Notes: generated by a model not told the origin, from the letters alone. Positions 18,318 to 26,925 are shown, counted from the first letter of the stretch. The stretch: 64,000 nucleotides of DNA from Chania multitudinisentens RB-25 (GCF_000520015.2 NZ_CP007044.2:5084001-5148000), one strand, 5' to 3'. Made by a program: numbers and translations.

Positions 18318-18687
18318 TATTATGCCCCCCTTTTTTGAGCAGATCGGGATCCGCAGCGCGCTTGGTTAATGCCATTAATAAACGGACACTGACGGCTGAA
18401 CTGACAATGGCCCCAATCAGCTTAGTCACCGCCAGTTCGCCCGGTAGCGTAGTGGATAGCGCATTGGCAAAAAATTCGCTTGATACCACGCCGATCACGA
18501 ACGACACCAAAAACAGCACGGTTCGGGTGACAAAAGGGTAATCCTTCGCGCTAATAACAAAGATCACCGAGCCAATGAATGCGCCGATCACCACATCGGC
18601 GGCCTCCGGCCCAGACAGCAGCCCGGCGATAGTCGCACCAGTGACGATAGCGGTAGCCATTGCCGCACTTGAAACAGGTTCTGACAT
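18307..18687 (-). CDS. putative phage holin-like membrane protein
   Basis: A 126-residue protein with an Ala-rich N-terminal hydrophobic stretch (about 8-28), two further hydrophobic helices (about 32-46 and 55-78), a fourth moderately hydrophobic segment near 88-105 and a charged tail (KRAADPDLLKKGGHNNEP). First gene of the lysis cassette, it begins just after a terminator that separates it from the fibre genes, and overlaps the second holin-like gene. Position and topology argue for a holin or holin partner. I do not recognise the exact family. Confidence 0.65.
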   Translation of the reverse strand: MSEPVSSAAMATAIVTGATIAGLLSGPEAADVVIGAFIGSVIFVISAKDYPFVTRTVLFLVSFVIGVVSSEFFANALSTTLPGELAVTKLIGAIVSSAVSVRLLMALTKRAADPDLLKKGGHNNEP

Positions 18688-18703
18688 AGACTCTCCTCAA
18701 AAA

Positions 18704-18728
18704 TAAAAAAGCCCCGCATTGCGGGGCT
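18704..18728 (-). terminator. intrinsic terminator between fibre and lysis genes
   Basis: On the minus strand AGCCCCGC, loop AAT, GCGGGGCT is followed by a T-rich run. It lies between the last fibre gene and the first holin gene, so lysis genes would need readthrough or antitermination. Confidence 0.88.
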
Positions 18729-18747
18729 GGGTACAGCAAATTGAACA

Positions 18748-20538
18748 TTATTCGGTACGGTTCTCTTCGACCGGTTCATCGTCAAGATCGTTTGTGTGCT
18801 GATTATCTGCCAGTGGTTCCTCTGCTAATTCTGGCTCTGCGCTATATACCTGCACACGCAGATCCAGCCAGCGGCCTGCTGGGATGTCGATCGGGTCGCC
18901 GTCTTTGTAGCCCGTGATGATGTTTTTAGCGAACGCCGGTGCCGATGAGTTTGCCCGGTGGAAAGTTTTGATCAGCAGATCGCCAGACGCATCAACCTCA
19001 TAATCTACCCACACCAGCGGCAGCTTATTGCGGTCGGTCGGTATCTCAATACCGCCATCAATACCGCCCCATTCAGCATCCGAGTTAAAACCAAACGTGC
19101 CAAACACACGATAAACCCCTTCGCTGATGCGTTCAGTGGTAACACCTTGGCTTTGATCGTTGAGTTCGCTGGTGCCATCACCAAACAGTTTAACGATTGG
19201 AGAGGCTTTCTTGATAAAGCCGTTGGCATCTACGGTGGTGTTTTTATCTGTCCAGCATTCAACCCACGATCCTGCAACGCTACTGGCAATACGCCTAAAA
19301 CCAAATCTCGCGCCAGCAGTAACGTTAGATGCTATTTGTAAGCCGGATGTACGAGCCGTATTTCCGAACACGTTCAGGATGTGATTATCCTCCCCGCCAA
19401 ATGAATCAGTGACTGTATTTTTACTAAAAAATACCGGGCCATTAATACGATAATCAGATGCAAGCGTAATGCCAGTCACTGCTGGACGATAATCTGCTCC
19501 CAATCCATACGCACCTATTTGCAAATAACGAGCATCATTTTTACTGCGAGAGTCGAAAATCTCCCATGCTGTCCATGTCGCTATTCCAGCATCATATGCA
19601 CGCTGGAAATAGTGATCGCCAAAACGGTAGGGGAAATATATTTGAGTTGCATATGATTCACTGCCAATACTGGCCCTCGACCTCAGAACTCTTAAAACGC
19701 CCGCCACACCTGTCGGATAGTTTCTCGCCACCGTAGCATTAGCATTGAGGTACTGATAAAAATCTCCCTCATCAAATACAGTATTTAAATCCGTTGTACC
19801 TAATGATGTGGCTCTTGTTGCTAATTTGCTAGAGCCTGAATAAACATCACCGGGGAATGTCACCGAACCATCAGCTTTAGCACTCATCGAATATGCCGTT
19901 CCATTCCAGCGAATGGTCATATTCCCGGTAGCGGTGTCTGAATATATCGCCCCCTTTTCAACATCATTGGCATCACGGAATCTCAGCAAAAGATTGGGCG
20001 TGGTGCTGGTAGCCCGCATTTGCTGATCGCCATTTGATGTGATGTTTTTCTTGAATTCAACCGCACTGGCAACCGTCTGTGTCGTGGTGGTGGTTTTATT
20101 CAACGTATCATTGATCGCCGCCGTCAACGCCGCCTGCGATTTCACCGTCACCGTTGAACCATCAGGCGCGGTCAGTTTGACATCGCCAGTACCACTAAGA
20201 ATCTGCTGCCAGCCATCCAATTGACTCTGCCACTGATTGACCAGCACCGACAATTGCCGGGAGAAATACGCCACGCTGCCCACCAACGCGGTGACAATCG
20301 CATATTGCTGCCCCGTGGCGGCACTGCCGGTATAAGGCGTAGCCAGGGTGATTTGCGTATCGGAGACCACGCGCTGGATCTCATACATCACCACCGTACC
20401 CGCACCGGGTAGTAGCAGCATTTGGCCAGGGGCCACGCCATAAACCGGGTTGTTCCATTGGGTTCCCGTTCCGGTAACGGTGGTTGAATTTTGCGCAAGC
20501 GCTATCGTGCCTGTGCGATACCAAGCTGTAGAAGCCAT
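18748..20538 (-). CDS. large phage tail fibre / receptor-binding protein
   Basis: A 596-residue structural protein. The N-terminus (MASTAWYRTGTIALAQNSTTVTG, GTQWNNPVYGVAPGQ, residues 1-100) is a beta-rich attachment module found in several enterobacterial prophage tail proteins. Residues about 110-260 form a fibre shaft with DGSVTFPG repeats-like segments; about 260-330 resemble a pyocin-knob type domain (DLNTVFDEGDFYQYLNANAT, AGVLRVLR, ATWTAWEIFDSR). The C-terminal half is presumably the receptor-binding part, ending GYKDGDPIDIPAGRWLDLRVQ followed by a strongly acidic tail of about 35 residues. No Tfa gene follows it; a terminator and the lysis genes do. It begins 15 bases after the preceding fibre gene, so the two are likely partners. 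Confidence 0.82.
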   Translation of the reverse strand: MASTAWYRTGTIALAQNSTTVTGTGTQWNNPVYGVAPGQMLLLPGAGTVVMYEIQRVVSDTQITLATPYTGSAATGQQYAIVTALVGSVAYFSRQLSVLVNQWQSQLDGWQQILSGTGDVKLTAPDGSTVTVKSQAALTAAINDTLNKTTTTTQTVASAVEFKKNITSNGDQQMRATSTTPNLLLRFRDANDVEKGAIYSDTATGNMTIRWNGTAYSMSAKADGSVTFPGDVYSGSSKLATRATSLGTTDLNTVFDEGDFYQYLNANATVARNYPTGVAGVLRVLRSRASIGSESYATQIYFPYRFGDHYFQRAYDAGIATWTAWEIFDSRSKNDARYLQIGAYGLGADYRPAVTGITLASDYRINGPVFFSKNTVTDSFGGEDNHILNVFGNTARTSGLQIASNVTAGARFGFRRIASSVAGSWVECWTDKNTTVDANGFIKKASPIVKLFGDGTSELNDQSQGVTTERISEGVYRVFGTFGFNSDAEWGGIDGGIEIPTDRNKLPLVWVDYEVDASGDLLIKTFHRANSSAPAFAKNIITGYKDGDPIDIPAGRWLDLRVQVYSAEPELAEEPLADNQHTNDLDDEPVEENRTE

Positions 20539-20553
20539 TATGAAGTTTCCTTA

Positions 20554-21609
20554 TTATTTTATATTGCTAGATTCAAATGCCGTTAACCGGGCATTGATGG
20601 TAGAGAGAGAAGAAGTTAATTGACGTAATGTATTCAATATATTGGCATTAGCGATCCACGCCTCAACGGCGGTGCTGGCGGTACATTCCAGGTGGTCGTC
20701 GATATTACTGGTTAATGTGGTTTGTATGGTATCGGCATTAGCCAACGCTTGAGATATCGCCGTAATGCCGTTGCCAAGTGCCGCATCTGCCGCATTCACA
20801 TCCACTTGCAGAGCCGATATTGATTGTGCCAACTCGCTATCCGCAATGGTACGGCTTTTTGCTTCACTATCAATAGCGTTTGCCAGCACCACACTTTGGT
20901 TATCAAGCGCATCCAACCGGCCATTCACCGTACCATTAATAGTACGTTGCTGGCTTTGAGAGGCGCTCAGTTGTGCAGATGTCACCACCGCAGCGTCAGA
21001 GACGGCCTCCACCTGCTGTGATACCTGCGCAATCATCGCCGCATTATTGGCTACAGTGTCAGCCGCAAGCTGGGCAGCATCCCGCGCGCTGATTTCTGAT
21101 TTCAGCGCCGCAGCGGCAGATAGCGCCGCTGCACTGGCACTGCTGGCTGCGGCATCACGGCTCTTCCCGGCAGACAGTTCAGAATTGGCGGCAGCACTGG
21201 CGCTGTTCGCTGCATTATGAACGGATTGCGCAGCGGCCAGATCAGAGCTTTTTGCATTATCCTCCGATTTCTGTGCTTGTTTCGCAGCAGCCCGTATCTC
21301 TGCCAGCACAATCGGGCCAGTCAATTCCGGGGCGCTGTCCACCAGATAGTCATTAAGCGTCCCCGATGGGCTATCATTGAGCAGGGTAATCGTCCCCAAC
21401 ACCACACGCTGCCCGTTTTTATACACCACCGTCACCACATATTCGCCAGGGTAGAGTTCAAGTTGATACTCGCCCCCGGCTCCGGTGGTAACACTGGCCG
21501 CTATCTGTAAAAAAGTCTGGCGGGTATTATGACGGGAAGTGATAACCAGATTGGCGTAGGGAATGGGTATTCCTTCTGGACTAAGGTAGCTACCTGATAG
21601 TTTTATCAT
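20554..21609 (-). CDS. side tail fibre N-terminal protein (Stf-like, Ala-rich coiled coil)
   Basis: A 351-residue protein. Residues 1-100 match the prophage tail-fibre N-terminal domain (MIKLSGSYLSPEGIPIPYANLVI, YQLELYPGEYVVTVVYKNG), which anchors fibres to the baseplate. Residues 100-190 are an Ala/Ser-rich heptad stretch (AAAKQAQKSEDNAKSSDLAA onward) like the lambda Stf shaft, and 190-345 continue as coiled coil. It lacks any C-terminal receptor-binding domain, so it is either an adaptor or the remaining proximal half of a split fibre, the next gene supplying the distal half. ATG at 21609. Confidence 0.82.
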   Translation of the reverse strand: MIKLSGSYLSPEGIPIPYANLVITSRHNTRQTFLQIAASVTTGAGGEYQLELYPGEYVVTVVYKNGQRVVLGTITLLNDSPSGTLNDYLVDSAPELTGPIVLAEIRAAAKQAQKSEDNAKSSDLAAAQSVHNAANSASAAANSELSAGKSRDAAASSASAAALSAAAALKSEISARDAAQLAADTVANNAAMIAQVSQQVEAVSDAAVVTSAQLSASQSQQRTINGTVNGRLDALDNQSVVLANAIDSEAKSRTIADSELAQSISALQVDVNAADAALGNGITAISQALANADTIQTTLTSNIDDHLECTASTAVEAWIANANILNTLRQLTSSLSTINARLTAFESSNIK

Positions 21610-21776
21610 TTGTTAATTCCAGCATGTAATTTTGACGGATTAAAGTCCTAACTGCATCTCTAAACCGCCGTTCTTGGATATGCATATATCATTTAGAGTG
21701 GGTATATCATTACTCAATGAGCAAACTATCCACATGCGGGTATGCGGAATAATTTGGTTCATTAATACGTAATCCA

Positions 21777-22655
21777 TTACGAATACTCTTCAACTATTAC
21801 ATAGCCGTTTGCCCCCATTCCCGATGGTTGTAGCTGTGTAGCAGAAATATAAGTACCCATGGCACCGCCACCGCCAGGGAATTGTCCATTATCAGAAGGG
21901 ATAGAAATATGTGGGTTTGCGCTCGCGCTACCAAAGCTTCCACCGCCAACCCCACCGACGATTATGCCACCGCTGAGAATTACACCACCTTGAGCAACCT
22001 GCCCACTGATATTTATTATCGTGCCACCAGTCGCCTGTACCGGTGCTATGCTTCCTTGATTACCCCCTAGACCACCCTCACAGGTAATATGTTTCCCAAA
22101 TAACGATTTCCCACCATTGCCACCGTTGCTATTATTACCTGCAACCGTTGCGGTTCCACCGGTACCAACAGTTACAGATATTGATGTAACTCCAGTCACA
22201 TCAATAAGGGATTCGGCATAAGCCCCACCTCCACCACCAACTGCCCCACTATTTATTGATGTTGATGACATACCCTGCCCTCCTCCCCCAGCTCCCCAAA
22301 CTTTAGCTCGAATACGTTTAGTACCTGTAGTAGGAATGTAAGTACCCGATGCTGTAAATGTCTGGGTATTAAGTAGTCGACCAGAAACGCTATTCAATAA
22401 CGCAGCGGATAGATTTTTTTGCAACGTAGATAAATCACCATTATCCAACACATCCTTCCCGCTGTTATCTGCAATAAACTGTGCTACTACATTAGTAATG
22501 ACACTCGATTGCCGTAAGGCGGTATTCATTTCCTTCGATTTTGCGATACCAGTAGCGAAACCAGCATTACGTGAACTAAGAGCTAACCAATCTGTTGGAT
22601 TTAATACGTTAGCACCGTTCCCAATACCGAAAGGTAAAAATTCATTTTTAGCCAT
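21777..22655 (-). CDS. tail fibre protein with glycine-rich tip (paralogue of the fibre at 23262-23975)
   Basis: A 292-residue fibre. Residues 1-85 are closely related to the N-terminus of the fibre at 23262-23975 (both begin MAKN-FLPFGIG-GANVL and share QFIADNSGKDVLDNGD-type sequence), so both should dock to the same baseplate site. From about residue 95 (RLLNTQTFTASGTYIPT) the sequence is different: a glycine-rich beta domain with GGGGQG, GGGGGAYAES, NGGNGGK, GGVGGGSFG and PGGGGAMG clusters, resembling polyglycine-type adhesin tips. The end is GYVIVEEYS. The following 167 bases before the Stf-like gene are AT-rich and hold no gene; a lost Tfa is possible but not demonstrable. Confidence 0.85.
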   Translation of the reverse strand: MAKNEFLPFGIGNGANVLNPTDWLALSSRNAGFATGIAKSKEMNTALRQSSVITNVVAQFIADNSGKDVLDNGDLSTLQKNLSAALLNSVSGRLLNTQTFTASGTYIPTTGTKRIRAKVWGAGGGGQGMSSTSINSGAVGGGGGAYAESLIDVTGVTSISVTVGTGGTATVAGNNSNGGNGGKSLFGKHITCEGGLGGNQGSIAPVQATGGTIINISGQVAQGGVILSGGIIVGGVGGGSFGSASANPHISIPSDNGQFPGGGGAMGTYISATQLQPSGMGANGYVIVEEYS

Positions 22656-22675
22656 AGGTGATATCCTTTATTTAT
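22430..22675 (-). repeat. direct repeat copy A (fibre N-terminal coding segment)
   Basis: About 245 bases, including the ribosome site and the first roughly 80 codons of the second fibre gene, similar to 23750-23995. The match is strongest at the start (AAGGTAAAAA.TCATTTTTAGCCAT on the plus strand) and around the conserved ATCCAACACATCCTT block. Confidence 0.85.
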
Positions 22676-23262
22676 ACAGGTAATTCAGGCCAGATAATAT
22701 CAGGGGCGGCATTCATCTCTACGCGATTTAATTGAACGCGATAACGCCGCCAATTATTGAGCAATACTACCTCTGCCTCGGTTGCCATATCTAAATCTAC
22801 GGCATCTGCTAAAAGCATAATTGCTGCATTAGCCACCGCAATCAACTCTGTACGCTGATGAGTTGCAGCAGTGATATCAGCATCATGCTGTGCGGTTTTA
22901 TCAGTAACCCATTCTTTGTCATTCCATTTATCATATGGAGTATTAGGTGCCAAGATCGTGCTATTTACTGGCAAACCTCCCAGTTCACTGATCGTTAGGA
23001 GTTGACCGGTTTCGGTGCTATACAGTGTTTTACCTCGATGATCCGCAACAGTTTCCCACGTATCACCGACACGGCGAGCAATATATCCGGCTTTACATTT
23101 TGGTGGTGCGTCAATACAGGCATTAGCGGGCAACCCTACCCCCTCGGATAAAAACTCCTCACAGGAATTCAGATATTCCCCTGTTGTGCCATCGTAATTA
23201 AATACGGTAACCACTCCTGAAATAGTAGCAATATAACTGCCATCTAAAATAGCCTGATTCAT
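22672..23262 (-). CDS. tail fibre assembly chaperone (Tfa family)
   Basis: A 196-residue protein of the Tfa/gp38-like caudoviral assembly family. The N-terminal part (YDGTTGEYLNSCEEFLSEGVGLPANACIDAPP) and the middle (GDTWETVADHRGKTLYSTETGQ) match the fibre-binding region; the C-terminal part has the conserved helical stretch (AAIMLLADAVDLDMATEAEVVLLNNWRRYRVQLNRV) ending in WPELPV. Its ATG overlaps the stop of the first fibre gene by one base, so it should fold that fibre's C-terminus. It is the only Tfa in the cluster, although four fibre-type proteins are present. Confidence 0.9.
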   Translation of the reverse strand: MNQAILDGSYIATISGVVTVFNYDGTTGEYLNSCEEFLSEGVGLPANACIDAPPKCKAGYIARRVGDTWETVADHRGKTLYSTETGQLLTISELGGLPVNSTILAPNTPYDKWNDKEWVTDKTAQHDADITAATHQRTELIAVANAAIMLLADAVDLDMATEAEVVLLNNWRRYRVQLNRVEMNAAPDIIWPELPV

Positions 23263-23975
23263 TATGCAGCTCTCACAATATAGTTAAATGCGATGTTACG
23301 GGGGCGATTTTCCGTTGAGGTATTAATTCCCGCCACGGCATTATCAAATAAAATACCGGGCCCCCCCGTGTTCAATCCACCACTGTTTGATGGTATCGTC
23401 ATATTTGTTTTTATTAATTTTAAGACACCATCTCCACTAAAATCTGTCCCCAGTGTCTGAGCATGAATAGGGGTAGTGCTCCCCGTCATCCGTTGCATTG
23501 CGTGACTTTGCGCGGACAATAATGTTCGCCCCATATCCACCCCCCGCCCATCATCCCACCCGCGAATAAACTCGCCGCGTAAATCAGGTAGTATTCCACT
23601 GGGATAAGCTAGCGCCAGATTGGGATAAAGTGTTTTACTAAATGTCGCACCATTGCATTTTAACCAGCCTGTAGGCGGGGTCGCCGTCGGCCAGGGGAGC
23701 GGAACGCCGGTTGGGGTTAACAGGTTCTTTAACGTAGCAAGTAGCGCCGTAGTATCACCATTATCCAACACATCCTTGCCGCTGCTATCTGCAATAAACT
23801 GCGCTACTACGCTGCTGATCACACTGGATTGTCGCCAGGCGGTATTCAGTTCTTTCGACTTTGCCGCACCGGAGGCAAAGCCTTTGCTGCGCGCAGGCAG
23901 TGCCGACCAGTCTGCCGGGGTAAGGACATTCGCCCCCGCTCCGATGCCGAAAGGTAAAAAATCATTTTTAGCCAT
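23262..23975 (-). CDS. tail fibre protein with phage tail-collar domain
   Basis: A 237-residue fibre. Residues 1-85 form the baseplate-docking segment shared with the fibre at 21777-22655. Residues about 90-150 (GVPLPWPTATPPTGWLKCNG, LYPNLALAYPSGILPDLRGEF) are a tail-collar domain, followed by a variable tip and the common fibre end ENRPRNIAFNYIVRAA. The Tfa gene follows directly. It starts inside the end of the DUF2612 gene (8-base overlap). This is a short trimeric fibre of the kind that carries receptor specificity in contractile tails. Confidence 0.9.
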   Translation of the reverse strand: MAKNDFLPFGIGAGANVLTPADWSALPARSKGFASGAAKSKELNTAWRQSSVISSVVAQFIADSSGKDVLDNGDTTALLATLKNLLTPTGVPLPWPTATPPTGWLKCNGATFSKTLYPNLALAYPSGILPDLRGEFIRGWDDGRGVDMGRTLLSAQSHAMQRMTGSTTPIHAQTLGTDFSGDGVLKLIKTNMTIPSNSGGLNTGGPGILFDNAVAGINTSTENRPRNIAFNYIVRAA

Positions 23976-23995
23976 TAGTGATCTCCTTTAGATCC
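23750..23995 (-). repeat. direct repeat copy B (fibre N-terminal coding segment)
   Basis: Counterpart of 22430-22675, in the same orientation about 1.3 kb away. Recombination between the copies would delete the first fibre tip together with tfa and fuse the shared N-terminus to the glycine-rich tip. Confidence 0.85.
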
Positions 23996-24636
23996 AAGCC
24001 CCACATGCCTTTGTCAAAGCCGGATAGATATTTATTGTCAGCATCAAAACCGAATAGCGGCCCTGGTTCCGACACCATGGTGTAATCTGCAATACGCACG
24101 CCGCCGGGTTTTACATCCAGATAGCCAAAGGCAATGATGGATTGCAGCACGGCAGGTAATGGGGCCCCGCTCAGATAAACGCTCATCGTCATGTCAAGGT
24201 TATCAACGGCGAAGATCTGGGTTTTGTCATCGGGGAAAACGCTCTGATAGATATTACTGAGGGTCGCCATCGTGCCGTCCCAGTTGTTCGCCAGGATTTT
24301 GGCGCGCAGGATGGTGCGGTAAGCCTCATCATCCAGTGCGGTAAACCCCATATCATCGAACACACCTTGCCAACTCCCTTGGTCGTAACCTAACCCGGTA
24401 GTATCGAAGGAAAAATAAATACCATTGATGGTGCTTCTGACCACCCGGCCAATACCAATCCACAATCCCAATGCATCAAGCTGGCTGTCTACCGCACGGT
24501 CGAGATCAAACTTATTGATAAAATCGCCCAGGGTTGACTGGATAGCCGTAAACGGCGCACTGCTCAAGCCGATGGTATCGAGATATTTCGGTTTATCGGC
24601 ATGGTAGGCAGTGATGAGTTGTTGATAAGTATTCAT
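23968..24636 (-). CDS. baseplate/tail protein, DUF2612 family
   Basis: A 222-residue protein matching DUF2612, a family found between baseplate J and the fibre genes in simple myophage tails. Typical elements are the start MNTYQQLITAYHADKPKYLD, the DRAVDSQLDALGLWIGIGR segment near 48-66 and NWDGTMATLSNIYQSVF near 117-133. Its position corresponds to tail protein I (P2 gpI-like), which links baseplate arms to fibres. It overlaps baseplate J by 4 bases. Role inferred from position and family. Confidence 0.85.
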   Translation of the reverse strand: MNTYQQLITAYHADKPKYLDTIGLSSAPFTAIQSTLGDFINKFDLDRAVDSQLDALGLWIGIGRVVRSTINGIYFSFDTTGLGYDQGSWQGVFDDMGFTALDDEAYRTILRAKILANNWDGTMATLSNIYQSVFPDDKTQIFAVDNLDMTMSVYLSGAPLPAVLQSIIAFGYLDVKPGGVRIADYTMVSEPGPLFGFDADNKYLSGFDKGMWGLDLKEITNG

Positions 24637-25814
24637 GTCGTCACCACTGTGACATTCGCCGCCGCGCAGGTAACCGCCTGATTAAATGTAACGTTGATAT
24701 TGGCCGCAGCCAGTGCGCTGGCGGATTTGCCGATTTGCAGGTCGGCCAGGTCATAGGCTCGCCCTTCACCATTGAGATTGGCAGGGACAAACAGGCGGTG
24801 CAGCAATACCGGATCGCCGATCGCCACGCCGTTAATGTAATCAGCAATGGCAGATTTAATCGCCTCAGCAATGTTGGTGGTATAACCCACCAAAGGCTTC
24901 AAGGTGACCCGTACATAGATCGGAACGCTGGTTTTGCGAAAGAAAGAGACCGAGCGAGTGATGCCATACTGATCGGTCACGGGAACAACCGTGGTGCCAT
25001 AGCTCCCGGTTCCCGGCGTTTTTTTGGTGGCAATGGTATTGGCTATCTGCCGATCATCACCGCCATCCACCACAATCGCAATCGAATGGCTGGGAATGCC
25101 GTTGCTATCGGTAATACTGGTATCGTTTTCATAACCCCGGTAACGCTCCACATTGGGCAGAGTGGCGATGGCACCGATAATCCCCTCCAACACCGTGCGC
25201 GACGGCAGCGACACCGATCGCGATTGGCGGATACGCAGTTCCGCATCTGACTCCACCGGCTGCCCCGGTGACGCCGCCTGTGGGTTGGTGACTGCTTGCC
25301 AACCACGGGTAGGAGAGCCAATCACGTTAAGATCGCCCGGCAAGGCAATCACCGCACCGATCACCTGGCAGGTGGCGGTCACCGTTACCTGCCCCGACGA
25401 GCCGATCACTACGTTGCTCGGCAGGCTCCAACTGATGCCATTGGTGTCGCGCACCACGCCGTTGGTGATTTGAGTACCCACTTGCCCGCTGAGTACCACA
25501 TCCGCCGTGGATTGACTGGCAGCATTTTTAGTAATGCCATTGATTTTGACATTATTTTCCAATGCCCGGCCCTGCGCCGTTGCTGGGCTGAACGAGTTGA
25601 ATACCGCTATCGCCATATTATTGGCGTCATGAATGGCCAGCGCGATCACGGCGATCCACTGCCCATCTTTGCTATCCGGCTCCAGGTAAGCATCTTCGCC
25701 ATAAATCTGGCGGAAAAAGGCCGTCAGCGTGCTAAGGACTGTCTGATAATCGGGCGCACTAATCCCTTGGGCATCGACGCTGGCCGATAACCCTAATGTA
25801 TCAAGATTGAGCAT
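24633..25814 (-). CDS. baseplate wedge protein J-like
   Basis: A 393-residue baseplate_J-family protein, the main wedge component connecting the central hub to the fibres. Family features are the N-terminal helical LSTLTAFFRQIYGEDAYLEPDSKDGQW near residues 29-55, the central VESDAELRIRQSRSVSLPSRTVLEGI near 190-215 and the C-terminal IADYINGVAIGDPVLLHRLFVP near 338-360. It abuts the gp25-like gene (one-base overlap at 25814) and overlaps DUF2612. Confidence 0.93.
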   Translation of the reverse strand: MLNLDTLGLSASVDAQGISAPDYQTVLSTLTAFFRQIYGEDAYLEPDSKDGQWIAVIALAIHDANNMAIAVFNSFSPATAQGRALENNVKINGITKNAASQSTADVVLSGQVGTQITNGVVRDTNGISWSLPSNVVIGSSGQVTVTATCQVIGAVIALPGDLNVIGSPTRGWQAVTNPQAASPGQPVESDAELRIRQSRSVSLPSRTVLEGIIGAIATLPNVERYRGYENDTSITDSNGIPSHSIAIVVDGGDDRQIANTIATKKTPGTGSYGTTVVPVTDQYGITRSVSFFRKTSVPIYVRVTLKPLVGYTTNIAEAIKSAIADYINGVAIGDPVLLHRLFVPANLNGEGRAYDLADLQIGKSASALAAANINVTFNQAVTCAAANVTVVTT

Positions 25815-26167
25815 TATGCCTCGCTATTAATGGTGGTTGTTCCGTACAAGGTGTTGATAGTGGAGGTAAAGATCACGCGGCGGGTCTGCGGGTTGACTTG
25901 CACCTGAAAATCAGTGATTTCGCTTACCCCTCGGGTTCCCAGAATGCGTTCACGAACGGCCATCTGATAGACCAGCGATTTATGCTTCCCCAGAATATCG
26001 GTTTTATAAGGTGTACCCGCCGTGGTATCCAAAAACCACTCCCCTTGCCATAACTCAAAACGGGTTTTCACTGCTTGAGCCACAGCTTCAGGCGTGTTGA
26101 CCATAAAGGTGTTATCTCCAGCGCCAAAAATGTAATCGCCGGAGCTGTCTTCTCTGCGGTAGCGCAT
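25814..26167 (-). CDS. baseplate wedge protein (gp25/gpW-like)
   Basis: A 117-residue protein. The motif TPEAVAQAVKTRFELWQGEWFLDTTAGTPY (residues about 25-54) is the conserved core of small wedge proteins in this tail type, corresponding to the gp25/gpW sheath-initiator position. It lies between the spike and baseplate J, as expected. The exact domain family cannot be confirmed without a profile search. Confidence 0.8.
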   Translation of the reverse strand: MRYRREDSSGDYIFGAGDNTFMVNTPEAVAQAVKTRFELWQGEWFLDTTAGTPYKTDILGKHKSLVYQMAVRERILGTRGVSEITDFQVQVNPQTRRVIFTSTINTLYGTTTINSEA

Positions 26168-26925
26168 TATTGTGCTCCTCCTGTGGTGCCACTGCCGGTT
26201 TGTACACCGCCGTGTTTGTGATTTTTCAGGCTGATACCGGATGCTGTGACATCATTTTTCACGGTCACCGGCCCGTTGATGGTGGCGCTGCCACCACCAC
26301 TCCCCATGCCTTGCGACAGGTTGCCATTGATGGTGACATTGCCATTCAGCACGATGCTAGGAGAGGTGATCTCGGTTCCACCATTAGCATTCGCCGTCAG
26401 TTTTCCCGACGTGGTGACATTAACCGCATGGCTGCCAGGGATCAGTTCGATCATCGCAGCCCCATCGTCACTGCGCAGCTGCGCCGATGAGGTGCTGATA
26501 TTACTGATTTTATGAGTTTGCGACTGTGGCCCGAGAATGGCAAAAGCATCCGCCAGATGGTGCATTCGCCCATCTACCGCATCCTGTACATCACCGTTTT
26601 GCCACCAGAAATCAATGCAGCGATCGGCAAACACCACCAGACACTCATCGCCTTTTTTCACTGGAAACGTCAGGCTGACACCGCCACCGCGCGGGAAGAT
26701 CACCGGAACATCCACCAACAGAGGTAATTCCACCTGCGTCACTGTGCCGTCTGGGTTTTCAATCCTGCCGCGAATGGCGGGGCGCACCTCGCAGGTCACC
26801 GCGTTGGCATTAAAGGATTCGATAATCCCCGGCATTGCCACACGGAGTTCTGAATAGATAGATTCCCGCAGGGTGTCGAGAATAAACTCCGTCGAACTGG
26901 CCCGTTCTTTATTAGTAATCATCAC
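26167..26925 (-). CDS. baseplate central spike protein (gpV-like)
   Basis: A 252-residue protein. Residues about 30-115 form an OB-fold with the signature of phage spike N-termini (VPVIFPRGGGVSLTFPVKKGDECLVVF, CIDFWWQNG), followed by a repetitive beta-helix (LTANANGGTEITSPSIVLNG, VTINGNLSQ, ATINGPVTVKNDV) and a His-containing tip HKHGGVQTGSG. The HxH pattern near the apex is typical of iron-binding spike tips. It overlaps the hub gene by 14 bases. The start may be GTG at 26925 or ATG at 26922. Confidence 0.9.
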   Translation of the reverse strand: MMITNKERASSTEFILDTLRESIYSELRVAMPGIIESFNANAVTCEVRPAIRGRIENPDGTVTQVELPLLVDVPVIFPRGGGVSLTFPVKKGDECLVVFADRCIDFWWQNGDVQDAVDGRMHHLADAFAILGPQSQTHKISNISTSSAQLRSDDGAAMIELIPGSHAVNVTTSGKLTANANGGTEITSPSIVLNGNVTINGNLSQGMGSGGGSATINGPVTVKNDVTASGISLKNHKHGGVQTGSGTTGGAQ

